Shown here one piece after another: positions 36,533 through 45,284 of a stretch of DNA of 64,000 bases. The stretch is from Phaeovulum veldkampii DSM 11550. GTDB taxonomy: Bacteria; Pseudomonadota; Alphaproteobacteria; Rhodobacterales; Rhodobacteraceae. The notes beneath the pieces are model-generated. The model was given only the letters and a program-made list of their open reading frames with translations. It did no database searches and had not been told where the DNA came from. Each line of letters opens with the position of its first letter. Position 1 is the first letter of the stretch. The position numbers were made by a program, and so were the translations under genes. Where the stretch lies: the NCBI RefSeq assembly GCF_003034995.1, contig NZ_PZKF01000013.1, positions 22,986 to 86,985 on the forward strand, given 5' to 3'.

Positions 36533-37053
36533 TACCAATGGGACACCGGCGCCTGATCCTGACGCGCCACGCGAAATCGGCCTGGGATGACCCCCTGCTT
36601 GCAGATCACGACCGCCCGCTGAACGACCGCGGGCGCCGCGCAGCGCGTGAACTGGGCGACTGGCTGGCCTCGCGCGGCTATGAACCCGAAGAGGTGCTGT
36701 GTTCAGATGCCCTGCGCACCCGCGAAACCTGGGACGGTGTCGCGGCCGCGGTGCTGGAGGTGCGGCCAGTGGTGCGGATCGAGCCGCGGCTGTATCAGGC
36801 TGGCCCCGATGTGCTGATGGCAGCGCTCAAGGCGGCCACCGCGCCCACGGTGATGATGCTGGCGCATAACCCCGGCATCGCCGAATTTGCGCGGATGCTG
36901 CCCGCCCGCGCGCCGGTGACACCCGATTTCACGCGTTATCCCACCTGCGCCACGCTGGTGGTCGATTTCCAGATCGAACGCTGGGCCGATCTGGCCCCCG
37001 GCGAAGGCAGCGTGATGGATTTCTTTACGCCTGCAAGCCGCGGTCGCGGCTGA
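36529..37053 (+). CDS. SixA-type histidine phosphatase
   Basis: A 174-residue member of the phosphoglycerate-mutase-like phosphohistidine phosphatases. The catalytic RHG-type motif is LTRHAKSAW, and the second His is in MLAHNPGIAEFAR. Related SixA proteins dephosphorylate phosphohistidine on signalling proteins; the target here is unknown. The start ATG at 36529 overlaps the previous stop; an ATG three codons later is an alternative. Confidence 0.86.
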   Translation: MIPMGHRRLILTRHAKSAWDDPLLADHDRPLNDRGRRAARELGDWLASRGYEPEEVLCSDALRTRETWDGVAAAVLEVRPVVRIEPRLYQAGPDVLMAALKAATAPTVMMLAHNPGIAEFARMLPARAPVTPDFTRYPTCATLVVDFQIERWADLAPGEGSVMDFFTPASRGRG

Positions 37054-37059
37054 GACCGG

Positions 37060-37083
37060 AAAAAGGGGGCCACCGGCCCCCTT
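37060..37083. terminator. Bidirectional intrinsic terminator
   Basis: A perfect 7-bp GC stem GGGGGCC/GGCCCCC (37065-37081, loop ACC) is flanked by five A on the left and TT on the right. Read on the minus strand it ends in a TTTTT tract, so it should terminate the ferredoxin gene and can also end the argB operon. Confidence 0.75.
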
Positions 37084-37100
37084 ACCCGCCGCATGGCGGC

Positions 37101-37469
37101 TCAGGCGCCGCCGGGTTCGCCTGTAAAGCTGATCGTCACATCCTCGTCGCGGGCAATGAACTGGCAGGCCAGCCGATACCGCGGCGGCATATCGCGCACC
37201 TCGGCATCTTCGATTTCCTGTGGGGTCAGCCTGCCCAGTTCCTTGAGCTTGCTCTTTTCTTTCTCGGTCAGATAGATCCCCATCTTCGTGCTGGGATCGG
37301 CATAGGTGACCTCGATCAGGCACGAGCCACAATTGCCATCGCGGCATTCGAAGGGGATCGGGATCTTGTGCTCTTCCGCCAGAGCCAGAACCGTCCGGGT
37401 ATCCCCCGCCACCGCATACACGGTTTTCGGACCGTGCAGCAGGGGCGAGGAAAAAGTGATGACTGCCAT
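37101..37469 (-). CDS. 2Fe-2S plant-type ferredoxin
   Basis: A 122-residue soluble electron carrier. The [2Fe-2S] motif is FECRDGNCGSC (C-x4-C-x2-C) plus a distant Cys in YRLACQF. The ATG at 37469 is chosen because the domain begins right after it (MAVITFSSPLLHG); the open upstream frame has no family similarity. Its own terminator follows. The redox partner is unknown. Confidence 0.9.
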   Translation of the reverse strand: MAVITFSSPLLHGPKTVYAVAGDTRTVLALAEEHKIPIPFECRDGNCGSCLIEVTYADPSTKMGIYLTEKEKSKLKELGRLTPQEIEDAEVRDMPPRYRLACQFIARDEDVTISFTGEPGGA

Positions 37470-37654
37470 AGTGCATATCCCTTTGCTGATCGGCGGCCCC
37501 ACCATCGGGGCAACCGACAATTGCCTGGCCGCGCGACCTGCGCGAACCATCAGGGGATGACGCAATTAGCGTGCCATGTTGTCGGCCGCAAATGACTGGC
37601 GCAACCCGCGATCTTGTCGGAAATGCGACACGATATGTCAGGCGGTGATGTGGC

Positions 37655-38446
37655 TTAGTGGCCCAGAATCTGGCTGAGGAACAGCTTGGTCCGATCCGAC
37701 TGCGGATTGTTGAAAAAGTCGTGCGGGTTGTTCTGCTCGACGATTTGACCCTGATCCATAAAGATCACCCGGTTCGCCACGGCCTGCGCAAAACCCATCT
37801 CATGCGTCACGCACAGCATGGTCATGCCCTCTTCGGCCAGTTCGATCATGGTGTCGAGCACCTCCTTGATCATCTCCGGGTCAAGCGCCGATGTCGGCTC
37901 GTCGAACAGCATGATCCGGGGTTTCATGCAAAGTGACCGGGCGATCGCCACCCGTTGCTGCTGGCCGCCCGACAACTGGCCGGGGTATTTCAGCGCCTGT
38001 TCCGGGATTTTTACCTTTTCCAGGTAATACATCGCGGTTTCCTCGGCCTCGCGCTTGGGCACCTTGCGCACCCAGATCGGCGCCAGCGTCAGGTTTTCGA
38101 GAATCGTCAGATGCGGAAACAGGTTGAAGTGCTGGAACACCATCCCGACCTCTGATCGCACCTTGTCGATGTTCTTGAGGTCGCTGGTCAGTTCGGTGCC
38201 ATCCACCACGATCTTGCCGGACTGATGTTCCTCCAGCCGGTTGATACAGCGGATCAGCGTCGATTTGCCAGACCCGGAGGGGCCTGCGATGACGATCCGC
38301 TCGCCGCGGTTCACGGTCAGGTTGATGTCGCGCAGCACATGGAAGGTGCCATACCACTTGTTCATCGCGCTGATCTGGATCGCAACCTCGTCGAAAACCT
38401 GCATCTGGCTACGGTCGATCGCACGGTCGAAATGGGGGTCCGTCAT
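37655..38446 (-). CDS. bztD: Polar amino acid ABC transporter ATPase, BztD/AapP type
   Basis: A 263-residue ATPase: Walker [10 protein letters not shown], signature [15 protein letters not shown] and Walker [13 protein letters not shown]. Length and context match BztD of Rhodobacter capsulatus, which powers uptake of glutamate, glutamine, aspartate and asparagine. Last gene of bztA-bztB-bztC-bztD. The symbol rests on operon similarity; aapP is the rhizobial equivalent. Confidence 0.92.
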   Translation of the reverse strand: MTDPHFDRAIDRSQMQVFDEVAIQISAMNKWYGTFHVLRDINLTVNRGERIVIAGPSGSGKSTLIRCINRLEEHQSGKIVVDGTELTSDLKNIDKVRSEVGMVFQHFNLFPHLTILENLTLAPIWVRKVPKREAEETAMYYLEKVKIPEQALKYPGQLSGGQQQRVAIARSLCMKPRIMLFDEPTSALDPEMIKEVLDTMIELAEEGMTMLCVTHEMGFAQAVANRVIFMDQGQIVEQNNPHDFFNNPQSDRTKLFLSQILGH

Positions 38447-38455
38447 GGCGGCTCC

Positions 38456-39763
38456 TTAGCGGTGGTCACGCTTCAGCTTGTTTTCGAGATACATCGAGTA
38501 TCGCGACATGCTGAAGTTGAAGAGAAAGAAGATGCAGCCGACAAAGATGTAAGGCTCCCAGTAGATGCCCTTCCAGTTGAAGTCTGCGCGCACGAAATCA
38601 GAGATGCCCTTGAGCGGGTCGAACAAACCCACGAACACCACCAGCGTGGTATCCTTGAACATCCCGATGAAGGTGGAAACGATGCCGGGGATGGAGATTT
38701 TCAGCGCCTGCGGCAGGATGATCAGCCGCTGCGCCTTCCAGTAATCCAGCCCCAGACTGTCGGCAGCCTCGTATTGGCCGCGCGGCAAGGCGGCAAGCCC
38801 GCCCCGCACCACCTCGGCGATGTAAGCGGCGGCAAACAGCGTCACGAGGATTTCAACGCGCAGGATGATATCGAAATTGGTGCCCGGCGGCAGAAAGTAG
38901 TTCAGCAGCAACGAAGCCACGAACAACAGCGTGATCAGCGGCACGCCACGGATGAACTCGATAAATCCCACAGACAACGCCTTGATCAGAAACATGTCCG
39001 ACCGACGCCCCAGCGCCAGCAAAATGCCCAGCGGCAGCGACATGGCGATACCGCCCACCCCGATCGTGACGGCAAGCAGGAAGCCGCCGAACTTGTCCGA
39101 GGCGACCTTTTCGATTGCCAGCCGGATCGCCTGTTCCAGCGCGCGGTCCATCGGCCCGGCGGCAAAGACCCACCATAGCGCCGGCACCGCCAGCGCAACC
39201 GATACCGCCAGCAGCGAGCCATAGCGCGAGGCGATGCGGAACGCGGCCCAGCCTAGAACGAAGCCGACCAAAATCATCACCTCGATCCATGGGCTGCCCC
39301 CCCACAGCAACCAGGTGGCAAGAAACGGGTAGACCACCGTGAACACCAGCAGCACCCGCGGCACCGCCGAAAACAGCACCGGCGCGAGCGCGACAAACAG
39401 CAGCAGAAAAACGCTGATCGGGCGCCAGTAGAGCTCGGGCGGGTAGAAACCAAAGATATACTGGTGCCAGCGTTCCTTGATGACGGCCCAGCAGGCGCCG
39501 GTGGCATCCGCCCCCCAGCGTTCTGCAATGATCGCGCGGCATTCCGACAGAGAGCCCGCATTCCAGACCGAATGCGACAGCCAAGGGTAGCTGTGCGCGA
39601 CCAGCCACCAGACGACATAGGCGCCTGCCAAGGTCAGAACTGCGTTCAGCGGGCTGGAAAAGAGATTCTCGCGCAACCATTTCAACACCCCGGCCTGCGT
39701 GGCGGGCGGGGCTTGCGGGGGCAGCATATCGCGGCGAACGAAGGCGGCTGAGGATTCGGTCAT
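38456..39763 (-). CDS. bztC: Polar amino acid ABC transporter permease, BztC/AapM type
   Basis: A 435-residue inner-membrane permease. A long hydrophobic N-terminal region with extra helices precedes the canonical transport domain (EFIRGVPLITLLF; EAADSLGLDYWKAQRLIILP is the ATPase-coupling loop). It pairs with BztB to form the channel. Gap of 1 nt to bztB and 9 nt to bztD. Confidence 0.92.
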   Translation of the reverse strand: MTESSAAFVRRDMLPPQAPPATQAGVLKWLRENLFSSPLNAVLTLAGAYVVWWLVAHSYPWLSHSVWNAGSLSECRAIIAERWGADATGACWAVIKERWHQYIFGFYPPELYWRPISVFLLLFVALAPVLFSAVPRVLLVFTVVYPFLATWLLWGGSPWIEVMILVGFVLGWAAFRIASRYGSLLAVSVALAVPALWWVFAAGPMDRALEQAIRLAIEKVASDKFGGFLLAVTIGVGGIAMSLPLGILLALGRRSDMFLIKALSVGFIEFIRGVPLITLLFVASLLLNYFLPPGTNFDIILRVEILVTLFAAAYIAEVVRGGLAALPRGQYEAADSLGLDYWKAQRLIILPQALKISIPGIVSTFIGMFKDTTLVVFVGLFDPLKGISDFVRADFNWKGIYWEPYIFVGCIFFLFNFSMSRYSMYLENKLKRDHR

Positions 39764-39764
39764 C

Positions 39765-41036
39765 TCACCGCTCCTTCAGTTTGACAGAGTTGTTGTAGAT
39801 GTTCATCAGCCCCGAAATGATCAGGCTGATCGCCAGATAGATCAGCATCATCAGCAAGATCGCCTCCAACTCGCGGCCCGTCTGGTTCAGGGTGATGCCG
39901 CCCAGCGTGCCGCGCAGGTCCATGTAGCCGACCGCAATCGCCAGCGACGAGTTCTTGGTCAGGTTCAGGAATTGCGAGATCAGTGGCGGCACGATCACCC
40001 GCAGCGCCTGCGGCAGGATCACAAGGCTCATGGTGCGACCGGGGCGCAGGCCCAGCGCATAGGCGGCCTCGGTCTGGCCACGCGACACGGCCAGAATGCC
40101 CGCGCGCACGATTTCGGCAATGAAGGCCCCGGTGTAAAGCGTCAGCGCCAGCCACAGCACCACGAGCGAGTTCGACACATTGGTCCCGCCGGTAAAGTTG
40201 AAGCCCTTGAGCGTGGGCAGGTTCAGGTGAAACCCGGTAGCCACCAGCACAACCACCGCCGGAACGGTCAGCAGAAGCACCGACTTCCACCATGTCGTCG
40301 GGCGCACCCCGGTCGCGTTCTGAACCGCCACAGCACGGCGGCGCACCACGCTGTTGGCCCATACCCCCGCCGCAACCGCAGCAACAAAGCCCAGGAAGGT
40401 GCCCGACAAGGTGATCCAGCCCAGATCAAGGCTACCCAGCGGACGGTCAAAACGGATCGAGGGAATGGCGGTGTAGCGGTTCGTGGGCGCGATCGAGTCG
40501 AACAGCAGCGCCGACATTGCCGCCTCGCCCGTAGCTGGGTCGATCCGATAAGCGTTCGGGGCGGGCATCACCTCGGTAAAGATCGCATAGACGATCAGGA
40601 TCCACAGCAGCAGCGGCACGTTGCGGAACACCTCGACATAGACCGTCATCAACCGGCCCACGAGCCAGTTTTTCGACAGCCGCAACACCCCGACGAAAAC
40701 GCCGATGATGGTGGCCGCAATGCAGCCCAGCGCCGACACCAGCAGCGTGTTCAGCAACCCGACCAGCATGGCGCGGGCATGGGTGCTGTCGTTGCTGTAG
40801 GGTATGAGCATCTGGCCGATGTCATAGCCCGCGCGGTTCCACAGAAACCCGAAGTTGAAATCCTTGCCCATCGCGGACAGGTTCCGCACGGTATTGTCAA
40901 CCAACCATGCGGTGCTGGCGACAAACAGCATGAAAACGACAACCTGAATGGTCAAAGACCTGTATCGGGTGTCGTAAATAAGCTGGCTCAGCCGGAACCC
41001 CGGTTCCGGCGCGTCAGAGACGGTGACCATATGCAT
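39765..41036 (-). CDS. bztB: Polar amino acid ABC transporter permease, BztB/AapQ type
   Basis: A 423-residue permease with the typical extended periplasmic/extra-helix insertion between the first helices (residues about 130-270) and the coupling loop EAAYALGLRPGRTMSLVILP. FRNVPLLLWILIVY is the family transport-domain start. First of the three membrane-complex genes after bztA, from which it is separated by a 134-nt gap with a hairpin. Confidence 0.92.
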   Translation of the reverse strand: MHMVTVSDAPEPGFRLSQLIYDTRYRSLTIQVVVFMLFVASTAWLVDNTVRNLSAMGKDFNFGFLWNRAGYDIGQMLIPYSNDSTHARAMLVGLLNTLLVSALGCIAATIIGVFVGVLRLSKNWLVGRLMTVYVEVFRNVPLLLWILIVYAIFTEVMPAPNAYRIDPATGEAAMSALLFDSIAPTNRYTAIPSIRFDRPLGSLDLGWITLSGTFLGFVAAVAAGVWANSVVRRRAVAVQNATGVRPTTWWKSVLLLTVPAVVVLVATGFHLNLPTLKGFNFTGGTNVSNSLVVLWLALTLYTGAFIAEIVRAGILAVSRGQTEAAYALGLRPGRTMSLVILPQALRVIVPPLISQFLNLTKNSSLAIAVGYMDLRGTLGGITLNQTGRELEAILLMMLIYLAISLIISGLMNIYNNSVKLKER

Positions 41037-41129
41037 TCCCCTGATCCCGGTGCGATTGCGGCTTGGCCGCCTGTTTCGGGGTCTTTTGCCCCTCGCCGCC
41101 GGGTGACATTCCCTGTCGTGCTACGCAAA

Positions 41130-41155
41130 GGGCGCGCGGGTCTCCCCACGCGCCC
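41130..41155 (-). terminator. Intercistronic hairpin between bztA and bztB
   Basis: A 7-bp stem GGGCGCG/CGCGCCC (41130-41136 with 41149-41155) and an inner GGG/CCC form a stable hairpin 15 nt after bztA. No full U-tract follows on the minus strand. In binding-protein-dependent transporters such a structure commonly lowers downstream gene expression so the binding protein is made in excess; that role is inferred. Confidence 0.5.
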
Positions 41156-41170
41156 CTGCCGGTTTTCAGA

Positions 41171-42187
41171 TCAACGGAACGGCGGCGCGTAAAGCAGGCC
41201 GCCCTGCGTCCATTGCGCGTTCAGGCCGCGCGCCAGACCGATCGGGGTTTGCTCGCCAATGGTGGCCGCGAAGATTTCGCCATAGTTGCCGCCGGCTTTG
41301 ATCGCGCGCTTGGCCCAATCCTTGTCAAGCCCGACCATGGCGCCCAGATCGCCCTCAGTTCCCAGAAGGCGGTTGATCTCGGGGTTTTCGGTGCCTTTCG
41401 ACAATTCGTCGATATTGGCCGAGGTCACACCGTATTCTTCGGCGGCGACCAGCGCGTTCAGGGTCCACATCACGATGTCGCCCCACTGGTTGTCACCATG
41501 GCGCACGGCCGGCCCCAGCGGCTCTTTCGAGACGACCTCGGGCAGGATGATGTGGTTTTCCGGGTCGGCAAAGGCTGCGCGGGTCGCGGCAAGGCCCGAA
41601 ATGTCGGTGGTGTAGGCGTCGCAGGCGCCTGCAAGATACTGCTGTTCGCCTTCCGCGTTAGTGTCGATCGCGATCGGCTGATAGCTCATGTTGTTGGCCT
41701 TGAAGAAGTCGGCCAGGTTCAGTTCGGTCGTAGTGCCGGTCTGGATGCAGACAGTCGCACCTTCCAGTTCCTTGGCCGAGGACACGCCCAGATCCTTGCG
41801 GACCATGAAGCCCTGACCGTCGTAATAGTTGACCCCGACGAAGTCGAGCTTGAGGTCGGTATCGCGCGAATAGGTCCAGGTGGAGTTCCGGGCCAGCACG
41901 TCAACTTCGCCCGAGGCCAGCGCGGTGAAGCGGGTCTGGCCGGTGGTGGGCACATATTTCACCTTGGAGGCGTCGCCCAGAACAGCAGCCGCGACGGCCT
42001 TGCAGATGGCGACGTCAAAGCCAGTCCAGTTGCCATTGGCATCGGGGGCGGCAAAGCCCACGAGGCCCGTGTTCACGCCGCAGTTCAACTCGCCGCGCGC
42101 CTTCACATCATCCAGCGTGCCAGCAGACACAAGACCCGCCGCCAGACCGGCCATGGTCAGCGTGCCAAGAAATACGGATTTCTTCAT
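41171..42187 (-). CDS. bztA: Polar amino acid ABC transporter binding protein, BztA/AapJ type
   Basis: A 338-residue periplasmic solute-binding protein. Signal peptide at about residues 1-22 (MKKSVFLGTLTMAGLAAGLV), then the family start DDVKARGELNCGVNTGLVGF and GFDVAICKAVAAAVLGD. The ATG at 42187 has a GGAAGAGG site; the longer upstream frame is rejected because it precedes a clear signal peptide. It should bind Glu, Gln, Asp and Asn. Confidence 0.94.
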   Translation of the reverse strand: MKKSVFLGTLTMAGLAAGLVSAGTLDDVKARGELNCGVNTGLVGFAAPDANGNWTGFDVAICKAVAAAVLGDASKVKYVPTTGQTRFTALASGEVDVLARNSTWTYSRDTDLKLDFVGVNYYDGQGFMVRKDLGVSSAKELEGATVCIQTGTTTELNLADFFKANNMSYQPIAIDTNAEGEQQYLAGACDAYTTDISGLAATRAAFADPENHIILPEVVSKEPLGPAVRHGDNQWGDIVMWTLNALVAAEEYGVTSANIDELSKGTENPEINRLLGTEGDLGAMVGLDKDWAKRAIKAGGNYGEIFAATIGEQTPIGLARGLNAQWTQGGLLYAPPFR

Positions 42188-42279
42188 ACTTACCTCTTCC
42201 TGAGTTGCCGCCCTGAAAGACGGTTCTGTCGGCCGCGACGGGCCAGGACGGTTGTGTGAGGTTGATCCCCAGTGGGGGG

Positions 42280-42309
42280 AGTTTGGGCCAATTCGAAATA
42301 CCCCGTCAA
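42280..42309 (-). promoter_or_regulatory. Candidate sigma-70 promoter of bztABCD
   Basis: On the minus strand TTGACG (42309-42304), an 18-nt spacer and CAAACT (42285-42280) lie about 90 nt before the bztA start. The -35 element is good, the -10 poor, so an activator may assist. No sigma-54 signature was found in this 211-nt gap. Confidence 0.4.
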
Positions 42310-42398
42310 GGGCACAATCAGGCCCCTCTCGCGAGGGTTGCAACCGGTTTCAGCAATTGCCGTAACTTTAGGCATATCCAAGCGCATCTGCCGCAGCG

Positions 42399-43118
42399 TC
42401 ACCCGGCAAATTTTGCAAGTTGCCAAAACCGCTCTGCATGCAACAACGCCTCGCGCCGCATTTCTGCGAAAGCTATCGCTTCGTCATCGTCGCCCCACTG
42501 GGAAATCTGCCAGTCTTCATCGATTCGCGAAAGATCCCAGGCCCGCGCCGCGGTTTCGCGGCCCAACGCAACCGCAAGCCCCAGAATCAACGAGCCGGTA
42601 ATGCCCACCAGATCGTGCAGCGCAGCGATTTCGAACGCCGACATCTGCGCGACGCGGGCGTGCAACCGCGCCAGCGCGGCGGGGTCTTGCGGCACCGGCA
42701 CGATGCCTGCGGTTGAGCACAGCGGCGCGCCAAGCGCCTCGACGGCCCAATCCAGCAGCGGATCCCAGGCCGCGGCTTGACGCGCGGCCAGCGCCGCGGG
42801 CGCCTCAGCGCGGTAACACAGCAGGTCACTGCCACCATATTCGGCGATCAGCGCCACCACCTCGGCGCGCTGGGTCGCCACCTTGTCGATCGCGGCATTG
42901 GCCGAGCGCGTGAGCGGCATGGTTTCGGGCTTTATAACACCCTCTTGTGCGGCCCACTCCTCTGCAATCGCCTGAGCCATGGCCTGCGTGGGCACCACCA
43001 AAGGGGCCTTGGCCGGGGTTTTCACCGGCCGATTGTCCAGGTGAATGGCAAAGCCGCCCTCGACCGGCACCACCTGAACCTCGCTCCAGAACCGTTTTGC
43101 CGTCCAGCCGCCGCTCAT
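42399..43118 (-). CDS. ATP12-family F1-ATPase assembly chaperone
   Basis: A 239-residue member of the ATP12 family, which in mitochondria chaperones the F1 alpha subunit during ATP synthase assembly; homologues occur in alphaproteobacteria. Motifs: KRFWSEVQVVPVEGGFAIHL, LDNRPVKTPAKAPL and EEWAAQEGVIKPETMPLTR. It overlaps the HAD gene start (ATGA) and ends the rarA-crcB-rluA-HAD-ATP12 gene run. Confidence 0.92.
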   Translation of the reverse strand: MSGGWTAKRFWSEVQVVPVEGGFAIHLDNRPVKTPAKAPLVVPTQAMAQAIAEEWAAQEGVIKPETMPLTRSANAAIDKVATQRAEVVALIAEYGGSDLLCYRAEAPAALAARQAAAWDPLLDWAVEALGAPLCSTAGIVPVPQDPAALARLHARVAQMSAFEIAALHDLVGITGSLILGLAVALGRETAARAWDLSRIDEDWQISQWGDDDEAIAFAEMRREALLHAERFWQLAKFAG

Positions 43119-43786
43119 GCGCCCCCCATCAGATCATCCAGCGCCGCCTCCAGCGCGGTGAAATCGGTTACCAGCCGGTCAGCCCCCGCCGCCAGCAAGG
43201 CCGCAACCGGGTGATAGCCCCAACTGACCGCAATCGTGCGCAGCCCGGCGTTGCGGCCCATTTCCATGTCATAGGTGGTATCGCCGATCATCACCGCATC
43301 GGTGGCCGCCACCCCGGTTTCGGCCAGCGCCGCCAGCAACATCGCGGGATGCGGTTTCGAGGGGTGGTCATCGGCAACCTGCGTGGTGACGAAATGGCCC
43401 GCCAGCCCGTAATGGCCCAGCAGATGCGTCAGCCCGCGGCGCGATTTGCCGGTGGCCACGCCCATCAGCCAATCGGGCCGCGCGCCAAGCCGCGCCAGCA
43501 TCTCGGCCGCACCGGGGTAAAGCGGCGCGGGCTGGGCGGCGCGCTGGGTGAAATAGGAATGCTTGTAACACTCGACGATCTGACTGCGCTCCTCGGGCGG
43601 CAGGTCGGGCGCGAGGCGCGCCACGGCCAAAGGCAGCGACAGGCCCACAATTTCCAGAACCTGCGCCAGTGACGGCGCGGGCAGCCCCGCCGTCGCAAAG
43701 GCCAGGCTCATCGCGCCGTGGATATGCGCCTGGCTGTCCGACAAGGTGCCGTCAACGTCGAAAACCGCCAGCTTCAGCCGCATCAC
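43115..43786 (-). CDS. HAD-family phosphatase (phosphoglycolate-phosphatase-like)
   Basis: A 223-residue HAD-IA hydrolase. Motif I is DVDGTLSDSQ at the N-terminus; GVATGKSRRGL and DHPSKPHPAMLL cover motifs II/III, and MIGDTTYDMEM motif IV. The substrate is uncertain; phosphoglycolate and pyrimidine nucleotides are both possible. ATGA overlaps link it to the genes on either side. Confidence 0.88.
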   Translation of the reverse strand: MMRLKLAVFDVDGTLSDSQAHIHGAMSLAFATAGLPAPSLAQVLEIVGLSLPLAVARLAPDLPPEERSQIVECYKHSYFTQRAAQPAPLYPGAAEMLARLGARPDWLMGVATGKSRRGLTHLLGHYGLAGHFVTTQVADDHPSKPHPAMLLAALAETGVAATDAVMIGDTTYDMEMGRNAGLRTIAVSWGYHPVAALLAAGADRLVTDFTALEAALDDLMGGA

Positions 43787-44832
43787 GGCTCCTCGAACGG
43801 GTCGGCGGGCACGTCGTTTTCCAACCAGCCCAGCGTCTTCCAGGTGCGCGCCATATGCTCGGGCAACGGCGCGGTAATCGTCACGCGCTTTTTGGTGATC
43901 GGATGGTCAAAGCTGATCGAGCGGGCGTGCAGATGCAGCTTGCGCGAAATCTCTCCGCCCAGTTGCGCGCCCCAGCCATCGCCCAGGTTTTCCTGCCCCG
44001 AACCTCCATATTTGCCGTCGCCCACGATCGGGTGGCCAATTTCGGCCATGTGGGCGCGCAATTGATGCGTGCGCCCGGTGATCGGCACCAGCGCCACCCA
44101 GGCAGCGCGACTGCCCAGCGCATCCAGAACCGCGTAATCGGTCGTGGCGCGTTTGGCACCCTCGGTTTCATCAATTTTTGCGGGGTGGATGCAGAACATC
44201 TTTTCCCCCTCGCCGCCACCGCCCCGACCCGGAGCCTTGACCAGGCCAAAGCGGATCGTGCCCATTCGCGGGCTGGGCACGCCGGCGCAGGCGGCCCAAT
44301 AGATCTTGCGCGTGGTCTTGTTGCGGAACGCCTCAGACAAGGCCCGCGCCACCCGGTCAGTGCGCGCCAGAAGCAGCACGCCCGAGGTATCCTTGTCCAG
44401 CCGGTGCACCAGCTTGGGGCGTTCCTTGAAGCCGAACATCAGCGCGGCGGTCAGCCCGTCCACATGCCGGTTGCCCTGCCCCGAGCCGCCCTGACTGGGC
44501 AGGCCGGGTGGTTTGTTCAGGGCGATGATATGTTCATCGCGCCACAACACACAGCCCTGAATCATCTGTTCATCGGCGGCTGAAATCGCAGATTTCACCG
44601 CGCGCGGCGCGGCATCGGGGGCGGTGTCGGACAAGGGCGGCACCCGCACCTGCTGCCCCGGCGCCACGCGGGTTGCGGCCTTGACGCGCCCGCCATCGAC
44701 CCTGATCTGCCCGGTGCGGCACATCTTTTCCACCGCGCCCTGATTGATCTGGGGGAATCGACGTTTCAGCCAGCGGTCCAGCCGCTGTTCGCCCTCATCC
44801 ACCGAAACCGTCAGAATTTTCACGCCACTCAT
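43783..44832 (-). CDS. RluA-family 23S rRNA pseudouridine synthase
   Basis: A 349-residue pseudouridine synthase with an N-terminal S4 RNA-binding domain (RLDRWLKRRFPQINQGAVEK). The catalytic Asp motif is HRLDKDTSGVLLLA, and GRTHQLRAHMAEIGHPI is the C-terminal signature. RluC-like modification of 23S rRNA is likely but the exact target position is not proven. Overlaps both neighbours by 4 nt. Confidence 0.92.
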   Translation of the reverse strand: MSGVKILTVSVDEGEQRLDRWLKRRFPQINQGAVEKMCRTGQIRVDGGRVKAATRVAPGQQVRVPPLSDTAPDAAPRAVKSAISAADEQMIQGCVLWRDEHIIALNKPPGLPSQGGSGQGNRHVDGLTAALMFGFKERPKLVHRLDKDTSGVLLLARTDRVARALSEAFRNKTTRKIYWAACAGVPSPRMGTIRFGLVKAPGRGGGGEGEKMFCIHPAKIDETEGAKRATTDYAVLDALGSRAAWVALVPITGRTHQLRAHMAEIGHPIVGDGKYGGSGQENLGDGWGAQLGGEISRKLHLHARSISFDHPITKKRVTITAPLPEHMARTWKTLGWLENDVPADPFEEP

Positions 44833-45206
44833 GCCATCATCCCCCGCGCCACCGCCATGCCCGCCACGATCCCCGCCAGCGACAGGCCGACCGACCCCAG
44901 CACATAGGCGGCGGCCAGCCCCGTCTGCCCGCGTTCCCAGATCGTCAACGCATCCAGCGAAAACGCCGAAAACGTGGTGAACCCGCCCAGAACCCCGGTC
45001 ATCAGAAAGGGCGCGTAGCGCGTGCCGCCCTTGTGTGCCAGCACCACCACCAGAACCCCCATCAGAAACGAACCTGCCACGTTCACGATCACCGTGCCCC
45101 AGGGAAAGCCCGCGCCAAAGACGCGGCCCGCAGCCACGTTGACGACATAGCGCAGCGATGCGCCCAGCGCGCCGCCTGCGGCAACAAAGATCAGGTTCCG
45201 GATCAT
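44829..45206 (-). CDS. crcB: Fluoride ion channel CrcB (Fluc)
   Basis: A 125-residue four-helix membrane protein of the dual-topology fluoride-exporting channels. Motifs: GGALGASLRY, GTVIVNVAGSFLMG and TGVLGGFTTFSAFSLD. The open frame extends 20 codons upstream, but the ATG at 45206 starts directly at the first helix. No fluoride riboswitch was recognised in the 78-nt gap from rarA. Confidence 0.94.
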   Translation of the reverse strand: MIRNLIFVAAGGALGASLRYVVNVAAGRVFGAGFPWGTVIVNVAGSFLMGVLVVVLAHKGGTRYAPFLMTGVLGGFTTFSAFSLDALTIWERGQTGLAAAYVLGSVGLSLAGIVAGMAVARGMMA

Positions 45207-45284
45207 CGCGCCTACCTGTGCCCGCGGGGCGGTGTTGTCAATCGTGCCCGCGCGCCGGGCGGCCAAGATTTCGGCGAAAGCCCC

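Noticed and set aside
39699..41192. 497-codon plus-strand frame opposite bztB
   Set aside because: Antisense to a well-recognised permease; no domain; shadow of GC-rich coding sequence.
42188..42398. Sigma-54 (NtrC-dependent) promoter for the bzt operon
   Set aside because: No GG-N10-GC pair with TGGCAC/TTGC context was seen on the minus strand; a sigma-70-like pair fits better.
45207..45284. Fluoride riboswitch upstream of crcB
   Set aside because: The gap of 78 nt has no recognisable GGNGAUGG/pseudoknot pattern of the crcB motif.
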